A stretch of 64,000 nucleotides of DNA from Leptolyngbyaceae cyanobacterium T60_A2020_046 (GTDB taxonomy: Bacteria; Cyanobacteriota; Cyanobacteriia; Phormidesmidales; Phormidesmidaceae): NCBI GenBank assembly GCA_015272155.1, contig JACYME010000159.1, positions 50,544 through 114,543 on the forward strand, read 5' to 3'. Both the position numbers and the translations under genes were made by a program. Of the stretch, positions 18,707-26,766 are shown piece after piece. Each line of letters begins with the position of its first letter. Within the stretch, counting starts at the first letter, position 1. The notes below the pieces were generated by a model. The model was not told the DNA's origin and did no database searches. It saw nothing but the letters and a program-made list of their open reading frames with translations.

Positions 18707-19303
18707 CTAGCCATTCGCCAGGTACAGGCCGCTTTCGGTGCAGACGCCGCGCAGGGGCTTGTCCCACGGATCCCGAGGGACGGCGGGCAGACGGGCATAT
18801 TCAAACACGATCGCGATGGTCGGAATATGCAGCCATTGGGGCTGGCTCAACATGCGATCGTAGAAGCCGCCGCCGTAGCCCAGCCGATAGCCGCGCACAT
18901 CGCAGGCGATCGCGGGCACCAGAATCAAGTCCACCTGATGCGGCGCGAGCAGTGGGGCCTGGGGCGTAGGCTCGACAATGCCAAACCGACCGGATTGCAG
19001 CGATCTCGGCCCCTGCCACTGATGCCAAAACAAATCTTGCCCCACACAGCGGGGCAGTCCCCACACCCGGTGGGGCGTCAGCAGCGGGCTGATATCGGGC
19101 TCGGCGCGAAAGCTCCAATAGGCCAAAATCCCGCGTGCTGCCTGAAACTCCGGCCAACGTTGCAGGTGGGCGCAGATGCGATCGCTCTTTTGCCGCCGCA
19201 GATGGGGCGGAATCGCCTGCCGCGCCTTGAGCAAACGGCGGCGCAGGTCTGCCTTTTGGTGCTTGCGGGTAGCGGGGGGCAAAGGCTCAGGAGCAGAAGT
19301 CAT
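18707..19303 (-). CDS. 5-formyltetrahydrofolate cyclo-ligase
   Basis: 198 aa. Converts 5-formyl-THF with ATP to 5,10-methenyl-THF in one-carbon metabolism. The basic N-terminal KADLRRRLLKARQAI helix and the C-terminal substrate-binding GYRLGYGGGFYDRML motif, preceded by LILVPAIACD, identify the family. Length is normal. It is a monocistronic-looking leftward gene. Confidence 0.92.
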   Translation of the reverse strand: MTSAPEPLPPATRKHQKADLRRRLLKARQAIPPHLRRQKSDRICAHLQRWPEFQAARGILAYWSFRAEPDISPLLTPHRVWGLPRCVGQDLFWHQWQGPRSLQSGRFGIVEPTPQAPLLAPHQVDLILVPAIACDVRGYRLGYGGGFYDRMLSQPQWLHIPTIAIVFEYARLPAVPRDPWDKPLRGVCTESGLYLANG

Positions 19304-19464
19304 GGATACACGTGGGGCCTGCCCTAGGGCGTATCATCAATTCGTATCATCAATTTATTTTAGAAACTGGGTGGGAGAAGCATGACCACGCCTGTCCCAA
19401 GTCCCCATACTGGGGGCTGTAACCCTTGTCATTTAAGCATTAAGCGGCTCAACGATGACAGACT

Positions 19465-21633
19465 TTAGAAATATAGCAAGAGGTTGAGCCCCGGAATCGT
19501 GCGGGAAAGCGTCCACAGCAGCAGGGCGACATAGGCGAGGCCAATCGCCCACTGATACCACACCAGGGCCGTGACCCAGCCGGGCACTTCTTCATCGCGC
19601 AGACGAATGTCATTAAAGCCAAACTTGAACCAGTTGTTCAGGCTGAAGTCGTAATAATTCAGCCAGTTGCGGCGGCGACCCCATTGAATGGGGGTAAAGC
19701 GTTCGCGAAAAAAGGGGAAGCTGGGAATGATGGGCAGTCGGGCAATCAGCAGCCGTAACTGGCGGGCGCTGCCGTCTTCGACGAGGTAGCTAGTGTCTAA
19801 TTGGTTGTGGTAGCGTCCGGTGCGATACAACTGGGCCATGAGCGCTGCGGGCACGGGCAACACCAAGAGCGCGATCGCCAGCAGCGTCCACTGGGGCGTA
19901 TCTCCCAGACGCGCGATCGCGCTCACCCCAATTGCCAACAATCCCGCCGCACTGCCCAGCATCCACCCCACCTCGGCCCAGGGCGGCAGGATGGGGGTAG
20001 GCAAGCGTCGCCGCACGCGATCCACCGTCCAGAACAGCAGACTCGACAGGGCGATCGCCACCACTCCCGTCCCCAACACCAGCCCAACGCTGGTGCCGTA
20101 GTGGCTCATCACCAACAGGGCGGCGAGCCCCAGCCAACGCGCCGCCAAGGGAATGCGACTGACCTTAGTCAGCGGTGGCTGAGCAACGATGCGATCGCGC
20201 ACCTTCACATAGACCGCCAGGTCAATGCCGTCCAGATTCAGCACGTCGGCGGCACTCACAAAGGGGCGATCGCGGCGACGATCGAGCAGGGCGCTGACCT
20301 GCGCGGCGGAAAACCCCACCCGTTGAAGCTGCGATCGCGACGCCGTATTGAGGTTCACCGCCGTCAGTTGCTTGCTCAGCGCTTGCAGCCGCAGCCGCTC
20401 GGTCAAATATTCCACCCGGTTGGCATCTGCTACTTGCTCAAGCTGGCGAAAATTGCGCACCAAATTGCGCAGCAGCGTTTCATTGCCCGCCAAGGTCGGC
20501 ACCGATAACACCCGCCCAATTCGGCCCGGACTGCCAAGAATTTGTGCCTGCGCCGCATTGAACTCCAACCCCGCCACATTAAGATAGGCGTCGGCATCAA
20601 ATACAGCATCGCCAAAATCCACCGAGGCAAGCACCGTTGCGCCGCGCAGGTTGACCGGACGACTAAACCGGGCCTGGCGCAGGGTCATGGGGCTCTCAAT
20701 GCGCGCGTCGGTAAAAAAGCAATCAGCCAAAAAACGCGCCCGCAGCAGCGAGGCTTCCCCTTGCCATAGGGTTTGGGAAAAATCTGCGGTATCTCGAAAC
20801 TGGCTGCGACTAAAGTTGGCCTCGGCGGCAAACACGGTTTGCCCAAAGCTAGCCGATCGCTGAAATTCTGCCCCCTGAAACACCGCCTCGCCCTGAAAGT
20901 TGCTTTGCCCAAACCGGGCTCGGTCAAAAAACATGGCATTGCGAAACCGCGCCGCTTGCCCAAATTGGCTGGCGAGGAAATTGACCGACCGACTAAATCG
21001 ACTGTCGATGAAGGTTGTGGCTTGGGCAAAGCGCGTGCCCTGGGCGCTGATGTTGCCCAAAAAGAAGATGTCTGCGCCGTTGACGTTTCCCTCAAACCGA
21101 GTTTGGTCGAGCAGGATGCTGCCGCGAAACAGAAAGATCCCCAGGGCGGTGGGTTGGGGTTGCAGCAGCAGCGATCGCGACAGTTGGCTCAGTTGTGACA
21201 GGCGGCGGCGATCGCGCCGCAACTGTTCCTGGGCGGGTTCTGACAACAGCGGAAACAACGCCTCGCCATAGAGCGGCTCGCGCAAACTCAGCCGCTGGAG
21301 ATCAAACTCGCCCAGCACCACCGACTGACTCAAATCTAAATTGACAGCAGTGCTGCCGCCCTGGAGCTGGCGCTGCACGAGGCGATAAAAGCGATCGCGA
21401 AACTCCCCATTCTCCGGTCGTAGATCGAGCATCACCCGTCGCAGATCAAGGGTTGGCTTGCCCTCACGCTGCACCGGAGCCTGTACCCGCTGCTGAAGTT
21501 CCTCCAGCGTTAGCGGTGTGGGGGCGTCCGGGCCGGACGCCGCCAGCACCATGTTCGTCTGCCCCCACAGCAGCATTGCCAAGATCTCCGCCAGCACCAC
21601 GCGCACCGTCCATTGCCAACCCTTCACGCCCAC
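19465..21633 (-). CDS. Exported pentapeptide-repeat / HhH / membrane protein
   Basis: About 722 aa from a GTG at 21633 (GTG 21627 also possible), with a signal-like segment VVLAEILAMLLWGQTNMVLAAS. Order of parts: a helical N-terminal region; a long pentapeptide-type beta-helix (about residues 190-390) with repeated F/A-x-F units such as AARFRNAMFFDRARF; a ComEA-like helix-hairpin-helix (VNLNTASRSQLQRVGFS and DVLNLDGID); four or more membrane segments; a conserved C-terminus with NYYDFSLNNWFKFGFND and a last membrane helix. Pentapeptide proteins usually serve as scaffolds. Its combination with HhH and a membrane anchor is unusual and the function is unknown. It is divergent from the V4R operon. 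Confidence 0.7.
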   Translation of the reverse strand: MGVKGWQWTVRVVLAEILAMLLWGQTNMVLAASGPDAPTPLTLEELQQRVQAPVQREGKPTLDLRRVMLDLRPENGEFRDRFYRLVQRQLQGGSTAVNLDLSQSVVLGEFDLQRLSLREPLYGEALFPLLSEPAQEQLRRDRRRLSQLSQLSRSLLLQPQPTALGIFLFRGSILLDQTRFEGNVNGADIFFLGNISAQGTRFAQATTFIDSRFSRSVNFLASQFGQAARFRNAMFFDRARFGQSNFQGEAVFQGAEFQRSASFGQTVFAAEANFSRSQFRDTADFSQTLWQGEASLLRARFLADCFFTDARIESPMTLRQARFSRPVNLRGATVLASVDFGDAVFDADAYLNVAGLEFNAAQAQILGSPGRIGRVLSVPTLAGNETLLRNLVRNFRQLEQVADANRVEYLTERLRLQALSKQLTAVNLNTASRSQLQRVGFSAAQVSALLDRRRDRPFVSAADVLNLDGIDLAVYVKVRDRIVAQPPLTKVSRIPLAARWLGLAALLVMSHYGTSVGLVLGTGVVAIALSSLLFWTVDRVRRRLPTPILPPWAEVGWMLGSAAGLLAIGVSAIARLGDTPQWTLLAIALLVLPVPAALMAQLYRTGRYHNQLDTSYLVEDGSARQLRLLIARLPIIPSFPFFRERFTPIQWGRRRNWLNYYDFSLNNWFKFGFNDIRLRDEEVPGWVTALVWYQWAIGLAYVALLLWTLSRTIPGLNLLLYF

Positions 21634-21923
21634 CTCATGCCGCCCGTCATGGTCAGATGTGGTCAGATTATCGCGCTGTTGCGGGGGAATCACGCCAAAA
21701 CAGCGCCACACCCTGCGCGGATCTGGAATTTGGCAAAATTGACCGATCCCAGAGAAGCCAATCGGTCGCGCCCGCCCCACGCCATGCACTAGCCTGCCAA
21801 GGGTCGCGATCGCCCCAAGGTTTAAGATTTTTCAACTTAAGATTCACAGCGGTTGATATTCCAAAACCGACCGGGCACATTACAACTATCGAAGCCGATA
21901 AGCACTGCCTAGGACGAAATACA
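21634..21923. promoter_or_regulatory. Divergent promoter region of the V4R operon
   Basis: About 290 bp between the leftward pentapeptide gene and the rightward V4R operon must hold both promoters. The last 100 bp before 21924 are AT-richer, but no convincing -35/-10 pair or HLR1 repeat was found. An ORF reading through this spacer is judged spurious. Confidence 0.4.
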
Positions 21924-22607
21924 ATGTCCACACTCGTCACCACTGCGCACCAAATGCGCGATCTCCATCCCCAAAAACATAACCACTACAGTTTTCGGGA
22001 CTTTTTTCAATTTGAACCGACAAACGGCAGTGTGGTGGATTGGAACGGCAGCCGCAATGTCTTCACCAGTGAAGACTTTATTGTGGGCCTCCTCGAAGGA
22101 TTAGAAGAGGAAGTCGGTGAAGCCTCCGCCGCCGTCATGTACTCCATCGGGCTGGAATGGGGCAAGCATGACTCCCTCTTTTTTGAAACCTGGTTTGAAA
22201 AGGAGTTTGGCACCAGTGCCCGCAAAGCCAACCTCATGTTCTTACTCGAAACCTGGTGGTGGCCCTTTACCTCCCAAGGTTGGGGCCGCTGGGAAGTGGA
22301 CATGAGCGATCGCAAACAAGGTTTCATGTTTATCAACGTCTTCGACTCCGCTGTGGCCCGCACCCTCGGCGATGTTGGCAAGCCCGTTTGCCACATCTAT
22401 GCCGGACTCTTCGCCGGGTTCTTCACCGAAATGGTGCGCAAGCAACTAAGCTGCATTGAAATCCAGTGCTACTCAATGGGCGAAACCTACTGCAAATTCC
22501 TGCTGGGGGGTAAAGAGCGCATTGATGCCGCCGCCTTTTGGATGAATGAAGGCGCAACCGCCCGCGACATCGAGAAACGACTGCGCGCTGGGGAGGCCGT
22601 CGGATGA
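21924..22607 (+). CDS. V4R-domain protein, slr0144-like
   Basis: 227 aa. The C-terminal part (about 155-197) is a V4R (4-vinyl reductase) domain with CIEIQCYSMGETYCKFLLGG, the conserved Cys-rich closing motif. The V4R fold occurs in bacteriochlorophyll biosynthesis proteins and in regulators that bind small hydrophobic ligands. The gene order matches the start of Synechocystis slr0144-slr0152, an operon linked to photosystem II assembly. Residues 22-32 (YSFRDFFQFEP) resemble a motif repeated in the next gene product. The ATG at 21924 is chosen because everything upstream is antisense to the neighbouring gene region. Its stop overlaps the next start (ATGA). Confidence 0.82.
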   Translation: MSTLVTTAHQMRDLHPQKHNHYSFRDFFQFEPTNGSVVDWNGSRNVFTSEDFIVGLLEGLEEEVGEASAAVMYSIGLEWGKHDSLFFETWFEKEFGTSARKANLMFLLETWWWPFTSQGWGRWEVDMSDRKQGFMFINVFDSAVARTLGDVGKPVCHIYAGLFAGFFTEMVRKQLSCIEIQCYSMGETYCKFLLGGKERIDAAAFWMNEGATARDIEKRLRAGEAVG

Positions 22608-22915
22608 ATGCCATGACCGCCACCAACGGCCACCGAGCGCTGCTATCCCAATGGCAGACCCTCACCGTGCGGGACTTTTTTAGCCAACTGTCGTGGACAG
22701 GGCAGCCCACCTTCGACTTTCAGTTCGAAGATGCCGCACCGGAACCCCTGCCCACTGCGGATATGCGCCTGAGCGTGCGGGACTTCTTCAGTCGATTTCC
22801 TTGGGAAGGCAGCCCTGACATCGCCGCTCCGATGGCACCCCTAGCCCTGCAAGCCGATGATTTGATGTCCCCTGAGGATGACCTCACCCTCGATGCATTC
22901 TCAGATTTGTTTTGA
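22604..22915 (+). CDS. Small slr0145-like protein with two RDFF repeats
   Basis: 103 aa, no known domain. Two copies of one motif are present: LTVRDFFSQLSWTG (20-33) and LSVRDFFSRFPWEGSP (56-71), spaced 36 residues apart in otherwise acidic, Pro-rich and probably disordered sequence. The same core appears once near the N-terminus of the upstream V4R protein. The start overlaps the upstream stop by 4 bp, indicating translational coupling. By position it corresponds to slr0145. The repeated aromatic motif may be a docking peptide for a shared partner. The end LDAFSDLF resembles the C-terminus of the next protein. Confidence 0.72.
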   Translation: MNAMTATNGHRALLSQWQTLTVRDFFSQLSWTGQPTFDFQFEDAAPEPLPTADMRLSVRDFFSRFPWEGSPDIAAPMAPLALQADDLMSPEDDLTLDAFSDLF

Positions 22916-23020
22916 GGCCAGTTTTGCCGCGATCGCTGCCAACCCCAACCCGACCAGCTTGCCCTGAAGTCACGTCACCCCTGTCCCAGATACCGCACCA
23001 GATAACGTTTGGAGATTCCT

Positions 23021-23533
23021 ATGAACCCACAACTGGAAGCCTTATTCGACGAACCTGAAAAACGCTATCTGCGACCGGAAGAGCTGAACGCCCTGAGTCA
23101 ATACGTCAGCTCTCTGCCAGAGCGCATCAACCTTTACCGTCGGCTGCGTTCCGAAGAAATCACCCTCATGCAGCAGGTGGCCGACACCCTGCAACAGCAA
23201 ATGGCCGGTGAGCCTGAGGATTTGCTCAAGCGGAGCCTCAAAAATGGCTTGCTTGCCCTGCGCTATGTGGCCATGGCAATGCTCACCGACGATGTTGACT
23301 TTGTGAAAAAGCGGATGGAGTCTTGGCTGCCTGGCATAGTGGAAGCCTATGGCACCCGCGCGATCGATGAGCGACTGCACCAGCTCATTTACGAACAGCT
23401 CTCAGGGCGGTTTACGCCTCAGCAAATGGCCCTGTTGTCACCGAGTTTGGTGACAGCTCGTAACCTACTTGCCCCTCAAGAAATCGGCACCGAAGCTGAT
23501 CTCACCAGTGAAACGTTGGTCGGCTTGTTTTAA
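23021..23533 (+). CDS. Phycobiliprotein-like helical protein, slr0146-like
   Basis: 170 aa, all helical. The segment NGLLALRYVAMAMLTDDVDF followed by a second helix ending in GIVEAYGT is laid out like the core helices of phycobiliproteins (RDMDYYLRYATYAMLAGD and ETYNSLGVP), suggesting the phycobilisome globin fold. It contains no cysteine at all, so it cannot attach a bilin covalently. The position matches slr0146. The start at 23021 has GGAG 6 bases upstream; an upstream in-frame TTG at 23009 is rejected. The C-terminus SETLVGLF resembles that of the preceding protein. The function is unknown; a scaffold or chaperone for pigment-protein assembly is a guess from context. Confidence 0.7.
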   Translation: MNPQLEALFDEPEKRYLRPEELNALSQYVSSLPERINLYRRLRSEEITLMQQVADTLQQQMAGEPEDLLKRSLKNGLLALRYVAMAMLTDDVDFVKKRMESWLPGIVEAYGTRAIDERLHQLIYEQLSGRFTPQQMALLSPSLVTARNLLAPQEIGTEADLTSETLVGLF

Positions 23534-23558
23534 CGAAATATCGTAGGGAAACGTTCTC

Positions 23559-24215
23559 ATGATTTCGATTGCTGACCTATTAATTGACGATCGCCTACCG
23601 GGCAACTACTTCGCCAACGACGTGTATGTGCGCGGCACGCTGGAACTAGGGCTGCTGGAAAACCGCCGGGGCGATCGCCTCCTGGCACTCCCCGATGCCT
23701 TGCTCAAGTCGATCATCTCTGGCCTCAACAACGAAACCGGACAGGCCACGGCCCTCGTTTTGCGCAACTGTGGCCTGTGGTGGGGCAAAAACTTCTACGC
23801 CCGTTTTTGCGAAGAGTTGAGCGACTACCACGGCAAACCCGTTGCGGATTTGTCGATGGCGGAATTTTTGCAAGCCCTACAAGAATGCTGGAGAACCCAC
23901 GGCTGGGGCGTGTTGAGTCTGAATCTGGACTATCAGCCCCAGGGGTTTTTGGTGATTGAGATTCAAAACTCTCCCTTTACTGCCCATGCGGTGCAGCCCA
24001 ATCAGCCTTCTGGCGCGCTAGAGTCGGGTATTTTGCAATCTTTCTTTAGTCAACTGACAGGGCGCGAGTTGACCTGCGTGCAAACCAGTTGCGAATCTTT
24101 GGGGGCCGACTGCAATCGTTTTGTCCTGGGGCTCGAAAATCGTCTTCAGTCCGTGCCGTCGCTGGTGCAAGAGGGGCAACCCCACGAAGCCATCATGCGA
24201 GTTGTGACGCGCTAA
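23559..24215 (+). CDS. V4R-domain protein, slr0147-like
   Basis: 218 aa, second V4R protein of the operon. The C-terminal domain ends in LTCVQTSCESLGADCNRFVLG, with the Cys spacing of the V4R closing motif. The N-terminus (ISIADLLIDDRLPGNYFA) differs from the first V4R protein and lacks the RDFF motif. It starts 25 bp after the preceding gene and is followed by the kinase gene after 3 bp, so the two are almost certainly co-translated. In Synechocystis four genes (slr0148-slr0151, including two ferredoxin-type proteins) separate the homologues of these two; here they are adjacent. Confidence 0.82.
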   Translation: MISIADLLIDDRLPGNYFANDVYVRGTLELGLLENRRGDRLLALPDALLKSIISGLNNETGQATALVLRNCGLWWGKNFYARFCEELSDYHGKPVADLSMAEFLQALQECWRTHGWGVLSLNLDYQPQGFLVIEIQNSPFTAHAVQPNQPSGALESGILQSFFSQLTGRELTCVQTSCESLGADCNRFVLGLENRLQSVPSLVQEGQPHEAIMRVVTR

Positions 24216-24218
24216 CGA

Positions 24219-26015
24219 GTGGTTGAAGACCGATCAGACCCACGCCGACGGCGATCAAACTATCGATCGCTGGGGTTGGTGGGTCAAGGCCAGTTTGGGC
24301 AAGTCTATTGCGCCGTACATCGCAAGACGGGGCAACTGGTGGCGCTGAAGAACTTGAACCGCGATCGCCTCAATACCCATCGCTTTTTGCGTGAGCTCCG
24401 GTTTCTACTTAGCCTCGAACATTCGAATATCGCCAACTGCCACACCCTTGAGCATTCTGCCAACGGGCGTCAGATCGTGCTGGATTATTGCGAAGGGGGC
24501 ACCCTGCGCAGCCTGATTGATCAGGAGGCGCAGTTTTCGCTGCCAGAGGTGATTGCGCTGATTGTCGAGCTGCTCACCGCCCTCGACCACGCCCACCAAG
24601 CTGGCATCGTCCACTGCGATATCAAACCCGAGAATGTGCTGCTGGTCATCACCCCTGGCGGGTGGCAGGTCAAGGTGTCTGACTTTGGCATCGCCCGTCT
24701 CAATCAGGAACTCAAGGGGCAGCATTCTGGCGCAACGGGGTCGCCCGCCTATATGGCCCCCGAGCGGTTTTATCATCAATATTCTGTCGCCTCGGATATC
24801 TACGCCGTGGGCATTATTTTGTTCGAGCTGTTGGTGGGCGATCGCCCCTTTTCGGGCACCCCAAGCCAGCTGATGGTTGCCCACCTCAACCAAAGCGTCA
24901 TGATTCCCCCCCAGGTGCCTGCTGCGCTCCATGAGCCGCTCAAGAAAGCCCTACGCAAACTTGCAGGCCAGCGGTTTCGGTCTGCGGGCGAGATGAAAGC
25001 GGCGTTGCTGGCGGCCCAGCAACACCTGCCGCTGGATACCTTGGACAAGCGCTATCCGCCCCAGTATGCGGAGCCGGAACCCACGACCTACCAGCCGATG
25101 CAGGTGCGATCGCGATCGACTCCAGGGGACTGCCTTGCGGTACGAGCCTTACCGATGCCCTTAACTGGCTCGGAGGGCGATGCCCCGGTTGAGGTTATCG
25201 TGGCCCGCGATCGCCAGATTCAGACCGAGATTCACACCGAAACAGGCTGGCAGCGCCCATCATCCCCAAGCTGGACGCTGCCCTGCCCGGTACAACACCT
25301 GTGGAGCCTGCCATCCGGCATCGTAGCCCTGGGCGATCGCACCCTCTATCGCCTACCGCCTGCCGATGCGGCCTTGCCCCTGGTTACTTTTTCCGAGGCC
25401 GTCACCGTTACAGCCTCACCCAATGGTCGCTGGTGGCTCGCCCACAGTTTAGCCGCGCCCCGCCTCTGGCTTTGGGATAGCCTGAGCACGGCTCCGCCCC
25501 GCCCGATTTCCGTGCCCAAGGTCGCGATCGCCCTTCAACACAGCCTAATGATTGACAACCATCATCTTATTGGGGCTGATCAGCAGACCCGCCACACTGC
25601 CCTGTGGATCATGACTCGTCGTGGTCACCCCCTTGGCGTTCTGCCACTACGAACCCGCATCACACGCCTCTTTCGGACACAAACGCCCTATCGCCTGCTT
25701 GCGTGCGAGCCAGGAGATCCACCAGCGTTGCTGATCGTCGATCTCAAACCCTTTCGCGTGGTGCGGTGTCGCCTGGATATTGAACCCGTCTGGTGCGGTG
25801 CCCTCATCATCGGCTTTGCGTGCCTGAGTGCTACGGGTGAGCTTCGCCTCGTCAACGAACAGGGACAGGTGATTGGTCGAGTGGATGGATTGCCCCCAGC
25901 CCGCGCGATCGCCGCCCATGCGCCCTACCAGATGTACCTCATCCCCCAACTCCCGAATCCGCCCAGCGTTCATTCCATCGATATTCGGGATTTAGGACTC
26001 GATATTGTCTTTTAA
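24219..26015 (+). CDS. Serine/threonine protein kinase, SpkG-like
   Basis: 598 aa with a GTG start 3 bp after the V4R gene. The kinase domain (about 15-275) has the Gly loop GQGQFG (22-27), catalytic-loop HCDIKPEN (132-139; HCD replaces HRD), DFG (155-157) and APE (180-182), so it should be active. The rest (about 290-598) has no transmembrane segment and shows repeated Trp-containing beta strands suggestive of a propeller-like sensor domain. Position at the end of the V4R operon matches slr0152 (spkG). The likely role is phosphorylation linked to photosystem II assembly or light stress; substrates are unknown. Confidence 0.85.
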   Translation: MVEDRSDPRRRRSNYRSLGLVGQGQFGQVYCAVHRKTGQLVALKNLNRDRLNTHRFLRELRFLLSLEHSNIANCHTLEHSANGRQIVLDYCEGGTLRSLIDQEAQFSLPEVIALIVELLTALDHAHQAGIVHCDIKPENVLLVITPGGWQVKVSDFGIARLNQELKGQHSGATGSPAYMAPERFYHQYSVASDIYAVGIILFELLVGDRPFSGTPSQLMVAHLNQSVMIPPQVPAALHEPLKKALRKLAGQRFRSAGEMKAALLAAQQHLPLDTLDKRYPPQYAEPEPTTYQPMQVRSRSTPGDCLAVRALPMPLTGSEGDAPVEVIVARDRQIQTEIHTETGWQRPSSPSWTLPCPVQHLWSLPSGIVALGDRTLYRLPPADAALPLVTFSEAVTVTASPNGRWWLAHSLAAPRLWLWDSLSTAPPRPISVPKVAIALQHSLMIDNHHLIGADQQTRHTALWIMTRRGHPLGVLPLRTRITRLFRTQTPYRLLACEPGDPPALLIVDLKPFRVVRCRLDIEPVWCGALIIGFACLSATGELRLVNEQGQVIGRVDGLPPARAIAAHAPYQMYLIPQLPNPPSVHSIDIRDLGLDIVF

Positions 26016-26076
26016 TGAACAAAGCCTTACATACTAGGGTGATTTCACAAGAAAACTTGCTCTAGAGGTACCCCCC

Positions 26077-26472
26077 TTGCTCGAATACATCACCCTGCCA
26101 GGCGGCATCCTACCCCCCGTTGCGCCCTATTCCCACGCTGTGCGAGCAGGCGACTTCTTGTTTGTGACGGGTCAACTCGCAGAAGATCCCCAAACGGGTG
26201 AAGTCGTCAAGGGCTCCATTGAAGCGCAGACACAACAGGTGATGGAAAACCTGAAGCAAGTGCTCGTCCACGCTGGCAGCGATTTTGATCGCGTGGTCAT
26301 GGCGCGCATTTTTGTCACCGACTTTCGCTATTACGAAACGGTGAACCAAATCTACGCCAGCTACTGTACGCCGGGTCGGCTACCGGGGCGCACAACCGTT
26401 GGGGTAACGGCCCTTGCCGGGTTTGGCGATGTTGAGATCGACCTCATCGTCTATTGCGGAGCCACAAGCTAA
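26077..26472 (+). CDS. RidA family enamine/imine deaminase
   Basis: 131 aa, RidA/YjgF/YER057c family, which hydrolyses reactive enamine and imine intermediates. The family signatures APYSHAVRAGDFLFVTGQ, QVMENLKQVL and GRTTVGVTAL are present, but the usual Arg of RidA near IVARIFVTD is kept only as ARIFVTD, and the typical final EID(L/M) is present as VEIDLIVY. The start is TTG with AGAGG about 8 bases upstream; there is no in-frame ATG nearby. It is 61 bp after the kinase gene and may end that transcript. Confidence 0.85.
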   Translation: MLEYITLPGGILPPVAPYSHAVRAGDFLFVTGQLAEDPQTGEVVKGSIEAQTQQVMENLKQVLVHAGSDFDRVVMARIFVTDFRYYETVNQIYASYCTPGRLPGRTTVGVTALAGFGDVEIDLIVYCGATS

Positions 26473-26518
26473 TACTCAGCGGCATCAGTCTCGATACCGA
26501 TCCGCCCTCATCCCCCGG

Positions 26519-26544
26519 CCCTGCTCCCAGTTTTGGGAGCAGGG
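26519..26544 (+). terminator. Perfect 11-bp hairpin after the RidA gene
   Basis: CCCTGCTCCCA and TGGGAGCAGGG flank a GTTT loop 46 bases after the RidA stop. There is no downstream T-run, so termination strength is uncertain. Confidence 0.5.
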
Positions 26545-26675
26545 AGCGAGTGGCTCAAAGCCCCCCTTCCAAGGTTGGGCTATCCCTGACACAAAGGTCA
26601 CTGTACCGCTTGTTAGGTTGAGGGTTTAGCAAACAGTTGCGGCAGTTTTACAGGCTGTAGAACCTCACCTCACCA

Positions 26676-26766
26676 AGGAGCGGAACCGGAACCCGTCACA
26701 TCGCTGCGAAACAGCTTGAGTCCATTGACCTAACCGCTCCTTGGCAAGGAGCGGAACCGGAACCCC
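26676..26766. repeat. Pair of 20-bp direct repeats
   Basis: AAGGAGCGGAACCGGAACCC occurs at about 26676-26695 and 26747-26766. The second copy overlaps an inverted repeat formed by CCGCTCCTTGG and CAAGGAGCGG. The surrounding sequence is non-coding; this may be the edge of a decayed small repeat element. Confidence 0.7.

Noticed and set aside
21453..21923. N-terminal extension of the first V4R protein
   Set aside because: Antisense to the pentapeptide gene and its leader; the natural start is the ATG at 21924.
22976..23020. TTG at 23009 as start of the phycobiliprotein-like gene
   Set aside because: The ATG at 23021 has GGAG at proper distance while the TTG precedes that site.
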